DNA from: Microscilla marina ATCC 23134
Lineage (GTDB): Bacteria; Bacteroidota; Bacteroidia; Cytophagales; Microscillaceae
NCBI RefSeq assembly: GCF_000169175.1
Contig: NZ_AAWS01000042.1
Coordinates: 16,550 to 80,549, forward strand
Direction of reading: 5' to 3'
DNA: 64,000 bases
Shown here: piece after piece, positions 35,408 through 42,210 of the stretch
Layout: every line of letters starts with the position of its first letter
Position numbering within the stretch: position 1 is the stretch's first letter
Position numbers and translations under genes: made by a program
The notes under the pieces: model-generated
Database searches by the model: none
The model's input: the letters and a program-made list of their open reading frames with translations, nothing else
Told to the model about the DNA's origin: nothing

Positions 35408-36571
35408 TTATTCCCCTACTAATTTCTTAAAATCAGGGTCTTGGCGAAAGTTAGAAAAATCAAAGTCCTGGCGAGCCTCTATTTTAAAAGTACTCCTTAA
35501 GCAAATCGCCTTGGTGAGGCACGACAACATGTTAGTTTTGTGTTGTTCCAGTGCATAAACACACGCCCTATTATACCAAGCACTGTCATAGTTGGGGGCT
35601 ATTTGCAACGCTTGATTGTATGCTTGGTGCGCCTTGGCATACTTGCCCAATCTTATATAAGCAATGCCCAAGTCGTTATATATGACCTCTTTTTTATATT
35701 TGCCTGACAACGACTCTACTTCATACAAGGCAAGTGCTTGTTCAAGTATCTCTATAGATGTTTGATACTGCTTCATTTTTCTAAGCACTCCAGCTTTTTG
35801 GGTGAGATAATAAGCGTTGTGAGGCACCAGTATAGTAGCTTTAGTAATGTATTGCAAAGCCTCTTCGTAGTCGTTCCATAAGTGATTGCTTGTATAGATT
35901 ACCTTAGAGCCCTTCTGACAATAATGTTCTGCCATTACTTGAGGAAAAAACGCCTCTAATTGTTTGATGGCTTCTTTGCCCAAGGGAGTATCCTCAAAGT
36001 AAATGTTTTTCAATTGGGTAAGGTTTTGTAGTTCGTCGGGAAGTTGACTAAATCTATTCCCTTCAATATTTAAGTGTTGTATTTCAGGAAACAAACCTAT
36101 CTCAGGGGGTAAAGCTGAAAGGTTCATGTGGTACAAGTCTAAGAAACCACCCCCCTTCATCCGCTGAGACAGTACCTGTTGGGCGGGCAGTAGTTTGTTT
36201 TCCAGACAATAAGCCGCCAGTTTACCAGTTTGTTCAAACATCAATGTTACCAGTAGTGGAGCATCAATGTCTGGATGGTCTTCAGCAATGGCAAGTATTC
36301 GGTTTATAGTATCATCATTATATACCAACCCTCCATAATACCTAAAAGCCAATGGTAGTTTATGCAGTGCAGTGGTGGCATCTTTGATGGTAGCATCATC
36401 GTGGTAAATCAACAAAACAGCGCAAAGGTGAGTCACTAGTGCAGGCACCATTCCACCTCCTTTAATCAGGCTCAAGGCAAGCTCTACATTTTCTTTTTGT
36501 CCGCTTTCTATCAATTGCTTGATTTGTGTGACTGCGTTCTGGTCATTTTTTAGATAGTCTTGCGGGTTCAT
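35408..36571 (-). CDS. LRR-TPR protein, copy B
   Basis: A 387-residue paralogue of the product of 34016-35299, on the same strand and 108 bases upstream of it. It has the same N-terminal KGGGMVPALVTHL block, a single LRR (EIGLFPEIQHLNIEGNRFSQL) and TPR units (AYYLTQKAGVLRKMKQYQ, AWYNRACVYALEQHKT). ATG complementary to 36569-36571 is the natural start (MNPQDYLKNDQNAVTQI); the frame upstream is Pro/Leu-rich and unlike copy A. Identity between the pair is low to moderate, so it is an old duplication. Cytoplasmic by lack of a signal peptide. Confidence 0.7.
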   Translation of the reverse strand: MNPQDYLKNDQNAVTQIKQLIESGQKENVELALSLIKGGGMVPALVTHLCAVLLIYHDDATIKDATTALHKLPLAFRYYGGLVYNDDTINRILAIAEDHPDIDAPLLVTLMFEQTGKLAAYCLENKLLPAQQVLSQRMKGGGFLDLYHMNLSALPPEIGLFPEIQHLNIEGNRFSQLPDELQNLTQLKNIYFEDTPLGKEAIKQLEAFFPQVMAEHYCQKGSKVIYTSNHLWNDYEEALQYITKATILVPHNAYYLTQKAGVLRKMKQYQTSIEILEQALALYEVESLSGKYKKEVIYNDLGIAYIRLGKYAKAHQAYNQALQIAPNYDSAWYNRACVYALEQHKTNMLSCLTKAICLRSTFKIEARQDFDFSNFRQDPDFKKLVGE

Positions 36572-36733
36572 AGGTGTATGAGTGATTGGGGGTAAAGTTA
36601 GTAATGATTTGTGAGGATATGGTAGTTGGGTAGTAAAAATGAGTAGAGAGGGCAAGCGTGGCAAATTTAGTCAAAGCTAATAGGGGGTAGGATGACCTTC
36701 AAATAAAAGATAATCAGAGGCATTATCTGAAAA

Positions 36734-36763
36734 CAAAAAAAACACCAGTCTTCACCGATGTTT
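36734..36763 (-). terminator. Terminator after the small-peptide pair
   Basis: Minus strand ACATCGGT and ACTGGTGT fold with a GAAG loop (two GU pairs) before eight T. It ends transcription 37 bases past the second peptide's stop. Confidence 0.6.
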
Positions 36764-36797
36764 TTAAACTTTGATGTATGCCTTGAAATAGACAATA

Positions 36798-36971
36798 CTA
36801 TGCAATTACTACCAACAAAATAATATACTCAGTAGAGGTAGCATTGTTACTGGCTGGCTTCATTGCCTTGTTATTGGCTGGAGAAGCTTTAGCGTTGCCT
36901 CCTACACATTTACTTTGTTGTTGTGGACTGAGGGCAAGTTTTGTAAAACGATCTATATTTTTAGTTTTCAT
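36798..36971 (-). CDS. Double-glycine leader peptide 2 (RiPP/bacteriocin-like)
   Basis: A 57-codon gene starting at the ATG complementary to 36969-36971. The product begins MKTKNIDRFTKLALSPQQQS and reaches KCVGG at residues 21-25, then an Ala/Asn/Ser/Lys-rich tail ending STEYIILLVVIA. It is a clear paralogue of the peptide at 37005-37163: both share MKTK-IDRF at the start, QQSKC-GG at residues 18-25, and N-A-T-x-TEYIIL at the end, while the middle differs. A leader ending in Gly-Gly followed by a variable S/T-rich core is the plan of class II bacteriocins and Bacteroidota RiPP precursors. No modifying enzyme or C39 exporter is within the window. Confidence 0.65.
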   Translation of the reverse strand: MKTKNIDRFTKLALSPQQQSKCVGGNAKASPANNKAMKPASNNATSTEYIILLVVIA

Positions 36972-37004
36972 TATGTTGAAAGGTTAATTGGTTAAAAATG
37001 CACT

Positions 37005-37163
37005 CTATAGAATGATATACTCTGTAGCCGTAGCATTGGTAGTGATTTTTCCTACAGTAATAGGAGTGGTAGTTTGCTTCGAGGTTTGCCCTCCCATACA
37101 TTTGCTTTGTTGGGTGCGATTCAAGATTACATTAGTGAAGCGATCTATGCTTTTAGTTTTCAT
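37005..37163 (-). CDS. Double-glycine leader peptide 1 (RiPP/bacteriocin-like)
   Basis: A 52-codon gene; ATG complementary to 37161-37163, stop at 37005. The product reads MKTKSIDRFTNVILNRTQQS then KCMGG (21-25) and a core of QTSKQTTTPITVGKITTNAT followed by ATEYIIL. The core is nearly one-half Thr and is free of Cys after the Gly-Gly. The start is preceded by a poly-T/A leader and the frame continues upstream only as non-homologous sequence. It lies 33 bases upstream of peptide 2 in the same direction and probably on one transcript. Alternative: a small structural peptide; but the leader/core split argues for export or modification. Confidence 0.65.
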   Translation of the reverse strand: MKTKSIDRFTNVILNRTQQSKCMGGQTSKQTTTPITVGKITTNATATEYIIL

Positions 37164-37287
37164 TGTTGTTAGATTTTTTGAGTTAACTAATATCCAAAAA
37201 TACGTTACATTTTTTGTTTTATGAAGCCATAATTCACCAATGGTGCCATTATGCCTACGAATGCTTGGTATTACTTTATAGACCTTA

Positions 37288-37455
37288 TTTTCTTTACCGA
37301 TCAAATCAGGCACTTCGGGTCTTCAAATGGGGTAGTTAGCCTAAAAGTCATAACCTGCCTGGGCAAAATGAGTATATAGTATTGCATAGCTGGTTGAAGG
37401 ATCTTGGGAGTTAGGAACACTTGTGTTTCTTCTCTCAAGTTTTTTTTTGCCCTTT
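37288..37455. repeat. Dispersed repeat copy R1
   Basis: About 168 bases, the first of three direct copies. The core from TAAAAGTCATAACCTG to CTCTCAAGTTTTTTTTTG is nearly identical in all copies. Its ends carry GGGCAAAA and TTTTGCCC as inverted halves around 105 bases. Confidence 0.75.
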
Positions 37456-37519
37456 AGTTGGCATATTGTTGCTATAGCCCCCTCTAAAAACCTCCACTGA
37501 GATGATTTTTCATTGCTTT

Positions 37520-37686
37520 TTTTCTTTACCGATCAAATCAGACACTTCGGACCTTCAAATGGGTAGTTAGCCTAAAAGTCATAACCTGTCTGGGCAAAAT
37601 GAGTATATAGTATTGCATAGCTGGTTGAAGGATCTTGGGAGTTAGGAACACTTGTGTTTCTTCTCTCAAGTTTTTTTTTGCCCTTT
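37520..37686. repeat. Dispersed repeat copy R2
   Basis: Second direct copy inside duplication unit 1. Relative to R1 it has AGACACTTCGGACC in place of AGGCACTTCGGGTC and a 3-base rather than 4-base G run. Confidence 0.75.
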
Positions 37687-37896
37687 TTTAAATCAATTAT
37701 ACCAAATCGTTGCCATTACCCTTACGCTATTGTATATCTACATCTAAAAGCCATCACCAAACTTGTCCCCTCCTCTTGGTCTTAAGCGCAGCTGACCAAG
37801 AGAGCGGGTAACGATAGCGAAGAACTTGGTCTTGCCAAAAAAGACCACTACAAGTGAGTTGGTATGGATTTTCAATCAGACTTGGTACACCATAAA

Positions 37897-37932
37897 AAAA
37901 CAGGAGCCACCTGTATGGTATACCCCTGTTTT
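37897..37932 (-). terminator. Duplicated VWA terminator (unit 1)
   Basis: AAAACAGG (37897-37904) and CCTGTTTT (37925-37932) form the same stem as the one after the VWA gene, now isolated by the duplication. Confidence 0.5.
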
Positions 37933-38029
37933 ATCTTGTACTTGCCTGTTTACTTCTTCTTACGTGCTATGTAGTTGGCACTTCTAGCCCCCTCTAAAAA
38001 CCTCCACTGAGATGATTTTTCATTGCTTT

Positions 38030-38196
38030 TTTTCTTTACCGATCAAATCAGACACTTCGGACCTTCAAATGGGTAGTTAGCCTAAAAGTCATAACCTGCC
38101 TGGGCAAAATGAGTATATAGTATTGCATAGCTGGTTGAAGGATCTTGGGAGTTAGGAACATTTGTGTTTCTTCTCTCAAGTTTTTTTTTGCCCTTT
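38030..38196. repeat. Dispersed repeat copy R3
   Basis: Third direct copy, inside duplication unit 2; near-identical to R2 with CATTTGTG in place of CACTTGTG. Confidence 0.75.
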
Positions 38197-38404
38197 TTTA
38201 AATCAATTATACCAAATCGTTGCCATTACCCTTACGCTATTGTATATCTACATCTAAAAGCCATCACCAAACTTGTCCCCTCCTCTTGGTCTTAAGCGCA
38301 GCTGACCAAGAGAGCGGGTAACGATAGCGAAGAACTTGGTCTTGCCAAAAAAGACCACTACAAGTGAGTTGGTATGGATTTTCAATCAGACTTGGTATTA
38401 CACC

Positions 38405-38445
38405 ATAAAAAAACAGGAGCCACCTGTATGGTATACCCCTGTTTT
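38405..38445 (-). terminator. Terminator of the VWA gene
   Basis: On the minus strand AAAACAGG and CCTGTTTT pair over a 20-base loop and are followed by a T-run; 18 bases past the VWA stop. Confidence 0.6.
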
Positions 38446-38462
38446 ATCTTGTACTTGCCTAT

Positions 38463-39740
38463 TTACTTCTTCTTACGTGCCATGTAGTTGGCACTTCTAC
38501 TCATTTTTTGCGACATCATATAATCCATTTGAGACATGTTCTTCATCTGGTCGAGTTTCTCGCCGTAGGCTACAATACTGTCATACTGTTTTTTCAACTC
38601 TTCGCTGGGGGGCATTAGTTTAAAATAAGCGTCTAATGAAGCCTTTGCTTGAGCAATGATTTGTTTGGCTTTTTCAAAATCACGCCCATCAGCCACCTTT
38701 ATTGCTTGTTCAAATAAGTCGTTTGCAGTAAACAAAGCTGTTTGCTCATGTACTTTGGCATTTATGCCTGCACGATACGCATGCTCGTCGGTAGTGAGTT
38801 CCATACGCAAGTCTAGCTCATCAGTAATGCGCTCCATTTTGTCTATCACATCGTCGTATTGCAGGCGTGTCTTCAGAACAAAAGGTTCGTCAGGAGTGCG
38901 AATTACCTCAAACTTAATCAATACTGCTTTTTCTTCTTCTGCTACTACATCATTAAAGTTCACACTCACTTTATCGGGGCTTATATTTGCGGGAAAGCCA
39001 TATACTTGAGTGCATTTGAGGTAACTCTGAGGAAAAACCACCTCTAGTGTAGTATTTTGGGCAACTACAGAGAGTAAACCCTCTAGCTCTTGGGCAAATA
39101 TTTGAGGAATTTTGTCAGGCATATCAATAAAATAATAATTAGCGCCTCCATACTCCGACAAGTTGGTCATCAGTACCTCGTTAAAATCGGAACCCACTCC
39201 AAATGTAGACAAGGCGATGCCAGCTTCGCGAAACTTCTTCTGGGCAATTTGCTGTAGTTGCTCTGGGGCAGTAATTCCAGCATTTGCCAAACCATCTGAC
39301 AATAGTAAAACCCGGTTTACATAACCGTTCGATTGGGTAGATTTTACTTGAGCGTAGCCTTCCATCATTCCACCGCTTAGGTTGGTCATGTTGCGTGCCT
39401 GAATGCCCTTTACTTTTTCGTGCAAAGCCTTTTTGTTGGTGACCTTTGCCGAGCTTGCCACCACATCTATTTCATCGTCGTATTGTACTATCGACAGCAC
39501 GTCGTCGCTTTTGAGATTGTCTATGACAAAGTCAACTGCTTTTTTTACATAGTTGAGCTTGTCACCCGACATAGAGCCACTACGGTCTACTACCAGCGAT
39601 ATGTTCAAAGGAATACGCTCTTGTTTTTCGGGAGCTTTGCCACCCTTCAGGCTTAAGTATACAAATAGTTCTTGTTTGATGTGGCTGGTGAGCCAATACT
39701 TGTTTTCAAGGTGTGCTTCAAATTGCAAGGTTTTGTTCAT
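38463..39740 (-). CDS. VWA domain protein
   Basis: A 425-residue protein. Residues 30-215 form a von Willebrand A domain with a complete MIDAS: DRSGSMSG (DxSxS, at 51-58), conserved Thr in NMTNLSGGMMEG and Asp in LLLSDGLANAG. An extended beta-sandwich follows (about 215-330), then a helical C-terminal tail rich in Lys/Met that ends SRSANYMARKKK. No signal peptide or TM is seen, so it may act in the cytoplasm; VWA proteins in bacteria often bind metal-dependent ligands or a MoxR-type AAA partner, but none is adjacent. The 3' end is duplicated downstream. Confidence 0.85.
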   Translation of the reverse strand: MNKTLQFEAHLENKYWLTSHIKQELFVYLSLKGGKAPEKQERIPLNISLVVDRSGSMSGDKLNYVKKAVDFVIDNLKSDDVLSIVQYDDEIDVVASSAKVTNKKALHEKVKGIQARNMTNLSGGMMEGYAQVKSTQSNGYVNRVLLLSDGLANAGITAPEQLQQIAQKKFREAGIALSTFGVGSDFNEVLMTNLSEYGGANYYFIDMPDKIPQIFAQELEGLLSVVAQNTTLEVVFPQSYLKCTQVYGFPANISPDKVSVNFNDVVAEEEKAVLIKFEVIRTPDEPFVLKTRLQYDDVIDKMERITDELDLRMELTTDEHAYRAGINAKVHEQTALFTANDLFEQAIKVADGRDFEKAKQIIAQAKASLDAYFKLMPPSEELKKQYDSIVAYGEKLDQMKNMSQMDYMMSQKMSRSANYMARKKK

Positions 39741-40174
39741 TGTTATATATTATCTAAGTTTTTAATGAGGTAATTTATCTCCAATATAACATTACTGACT
39801 TAAGTTTTTACGCTTCGAACTTAAATAATGTAAAGTGGATGGGAGCGAAGCGAAGCTTTTTAATTACGAATTACGAGTTTTTCAATTACGAATTACGAAT
39901 GGATCAATTACGAATGAGGGAACTCACCTTCACAGGAAGTCGTTTATCGGGAGGGGCAAGCCAAGCCAATTCAACCCTAAAAAAACATTTCCACGCTTTG
40001 AAAACTCGTTGTTAATATGTTGATTTACAGTATTTTAGTAATAAGTTTTCTTGCAAAAGGTGGGCGTTTTCACTATCTTTATTCATACTTTCAGGGTGAA
40101 AGTATAGCCCAAGAGGTTATAAGTTTGAGACCTTTCCCTCAAGGGCTTTTTGCAAACAAATTAATATTTACAAT
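39741..40174. other. Intergenic region with ATTACGA repeats
   Basis: 434 bases without a gene. It contains the short repeated ATTACGA words at 39862-39916 and the promoter area of the small 40175 gene. Confidence 0.5.
39862..39916. repeat. Short ATTACGA direct repeats
   Basis: AATTACGAATTACGA occurs twice, then AATTACGAATG; the heptamer ATTACGA is spaced by 8 bases within pairs. Such words are common between genes of Cytophaga-group genomes and are probably non-coding. Confidence 0.55.
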
Positions 40175-40429
40175 ATGCAATTTACTGAATTAAACGCAGA
40201 GGCACAAGGTGTCACTATTGCCACCCAACAACTCGACTTGTTTGCTTTAAGTTTACGTGCCCGGCTTGAGGCATTTGTGTTTAACGCTGATGCTTCGTTA
40301 GACTATTTGCGGAAGCAAAAAAATGAACAACTCAAAAACTATTTGCAAACCACCATTTTTGAGTTAGAGTGTTTGCTCAACGAGTTTGAGATGTACGATA
40401 CATTGCAAACTCCATCACAAACCCAATAA
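40175..40429 (+). CDS. Small helical protein, function unknown
   Basis: An 84-residue protein with no signal peptide, beginning MQFTELNAEAQGVTIATQQL. It looks entirely helical (FALSLRARLEAFVFNADASLD, then YLRKQKNEQLKNYL and FELECLLNEFEMYD). No family recognised. A strong terminator follows three bases later and a convergent reductase gene lies beyond. Confidence 0.5.
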   Translation: MQFTELNAEAQGVTIATQQLDLFALSLRARLEAFVFNADASLDYLRKQKNEQLKNYLQTTIFELECLLNEFEMYDTLQTPSQTQ

Positions 40430-40432
40430 CAC

Positions 40433-40468
40433 CAAAAGCCTGATTCAAATCAACGAATCAGGCTTTTG
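40433..40468. terminator. Bidirectional terminator
   Basis: A 14-base perfect stem (CAAAAGCCTGATTC against GAATCAGGCTTTTG) with an 8-base loop; A/T tracts lie on both sides. It serves the 40175 gene and the convergent reductase. Confidence 0.75.
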
Positions 40469-40527
40469 ATAAAAATATAGAATAAGTAATGCTTTGCTAA
40501 ACATTTAGAGCAGCAACAATACAACAC

Positions 40528-41592
40528 TTAATCAACCTCAATCACCACATCGGCGGTAAGCGGGTGCCCTACACAAGTAAGTACGTGCCCTTGTTCAATT
40601 TCTTTAGGCGATAGAGAGTCCTCTTCGTCCATGTATACTTTGCCTGAAGTACAACGCCCCATACAAGAGGTACAAATACCACTTTGACAAGAAAAGGGTA
40701 AATCTATGTTGGCATCCAAAGCTGCATCCAGAATAGATTCGCTGGGCTTGACCGTAATTTTGTGTTCATCGCCACTATAAATAATGGTAACCTCACGTTC
40801 TACAATACCCTCTACATCGTTGGCTGCTCCTTTTTTGGCATCGTCCAGGCTTGCCGTAAAGCTCTCTTTGCGTAGTTTGTCTTTAGGTAATTTATATTTT
40901 TGGAAAGTTACCTCTATTTGTTCCATCATTCCAGCAGGACCACACATAAAATACTCACGAGGTTTGAACAACTTCTTTGGTAGACTTTTCAAAATAGCTT
41001 GCACCAAATCAGGGGTAAGCCTGCCTGAGTACCCGCTCCATCCGGCAGGAGGGTTTTCGAGTACGTGTACTATGTTCAACTGCTTGCCATACTTGGCTTT
41101 TAGCCCATCAATTTTGTCTTTAAAAATAATAGACTCTTCATCGCGATTGGCATATACCAAAGATACTACCGCGCTTGATTCGGTATTGAGTACTGTTTGC
41201 ATGATTGACATCATAGGAGTAATGCCACTACCTCCGGCAAATAATACTACATGACGTTTGTTTTTTTTATTAACATCAGCAGTAAATACTCCAGCAGGTG
41301 CCATTACCTCTATAGTATCACCTGCTTTTACGTGGTCGTTTATATGATTAGAAACCTTTCCACCCTCCACTCGTTTTACCGTTACAGCAGGTTGAGCATC
41401 TATGCTAGGTGCACTGCACAACGAATAAGCACGACGAACCGACTCGCCCTCCAGCGAAAAAATCAAGGTCAAAAACTGCCCTGGTTTATAAGTCAAAGCT
41501 CCCTCCGCTGGGTTTTCAAATACCACAGTGACTGCATCTTTGGTTTCGTTGACTACTTCTTTTACCTTTAATTGATAGTTATTTGAACTCAT
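40528..41592 (-). CDS. PaaE-like 2Fe-2S flavoreductase
   Basis: A 354-residue three-part electron-transfer protein. Residues 10-105 are an FAD-binding domain with the RAYSLCSAP flavin motif (residues 55-63), 115-245 a NAD(P)-binding domain (HVVLFAGGSGITPMMSIM) and 270-354 a plant-type ferredoxin with CQSGICTSCMGRC and a distant Cys in HVLTCVG. This matches PaaE, the reductase of phenylacetyl-CoA epoxidase, and Hmp/KshB-type reductases. paaABCD genes are not adjacent, so the partner oxygenase is unknown. Family confident, exact substrate not. Confidence 0.85.
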   Translation of the reverse strand: MSSNNYQLKVKEVVNETKDAVTVVFENPAEGALTYKPGQFLTLIFSLEGESVRRAYSLCSAPSIDAQPAVTVKRVEGGKVSNHINDHVKAGDTIEVMAPAGVFTADVNKKNKRHVVLFAGGSGITPMMSIMQTVLNTESSAVVSLVYANRDEESIIFKDKIDGLKAKYGKQLNIVHVLENPPAGWSGYSGRLTPDLVQAILKSLPKKLFKPREYFMCGPAGMMEQIEVTFQKYKLPKDKLRKESFTASLDDAKKGAANDVEGIVEREVTIIYSGDEHKITVKPSESILDAALDANIDLPFSCQSGICTSCMGRCTSGKVYMDEEDSLSPKEIEQGHVLTCVGHPLTADVVIEVD

Positions 41593-41745
41593 AATTCAAC
41601 TCTTTTCTCTTGTTGACTATTCTTTGGTTGTTGCTGCTATACAACTACCAAACCTGCCCCAGGGTTAACTAATTCCCCAGGTTTTGACAAAACTAAGCAT
41701 TATTTTGATTAGCTGAGAAATAAAGTGGTTTAGATACAAAGAGCT

Positions 41746-42201
41746 TTAGCGTTTCTCCCACTTGTTTAGCACAAAGCCACATTGGGTTAAATACTCCTGA
41801 AGAGCCATCGCCTCTGAAGGTAAAACCTGCCAAATAATGTGAACAGGAGGAAGTTGTTGCCGTTGTAGATTGCCTTGCTTCAATACATTGCTAAAGGTCA
41901 CCATGTTTCCTGCCGGAACGTCTTTGAGGAAATAGTTTGCTTGATTAATAATTATAAAATAATCGTTAACACCTGTATGCTTTAGTTGGGCAATAGAACG
42001 CTCTACAATATGCCAGTTAACAATAGGGTCGGGAATTTGAAAAACCTCTTTTGCTTGATTCAAAAATGCGGTTACTGTAGTAGCCTGTGAACCATCTAAC
42101 AATAAATAACAAGCATTGTGTTGGCTCAGTATTTTTTGTTGTGTGAGCGCTTCTTGAGTATTTACTGCCCACAAGTATGAATGATAAGGTTGTTGAGTCA
42201 T
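41746..42201 (-). CDS. Barstar-like immunity protein
   Basis: A 151-residue cytoplasmic protein starting 9 bases after the DUF4157-barnase gene. An N-terminal strand (CYLLLDGSQATTVTAFLNQ) followed by a helix, PDPIVNWHIVERSIAQL, and then a hydrophobic strand with DYFIIINQANYFL resembles the order of barstar-family inhibitors (LDG...helix...NWDAL helix...strand). The Asp pair of barstar's inhibitory helix is not kept (H and E/R instead), so it is a divergent member. Its place directly behind a barnase-type toxin is the main support for immunity. Confidence 0.55.
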   Translation of the reverse strand: MTQQPYHSYLWAVNTQEALTQQKILSQHNACYLLLDGSQATTVTAFLNQAKEVFQIPDPIVNWHIVERSIAQLKHTGVNDYFIIINQANYFLKDVPAGNMVTFSNVLKQGNLQRQQLPPVHIIWQVLPSEAMALQEYLTQCGFVLNKWEKR

Positions 42202-42210
42202 AAAGTGTGG

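Larger units (their letters stand above)
37475..38462. repeat. Two tandem 510-bp duplication units
   Basis: Unit 1 (37475-37984) and unit 2 (starting 37985) are almost identical at a 510-base offset. Each begins TAGCCCCCTCTAAAAACCTC, contains a copy of the dispersed repeat (R2, R3), a hairpin with GACCAAGAG arms, and a terminator. Unit 1 ends with a copy of the last dozen codons of the VWA gene, and unit 2 continues into the real gene end at 38463. So a recent tandem duplication has copied the vwa 3' end plus downstream DNA. Confidence 0.8.
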
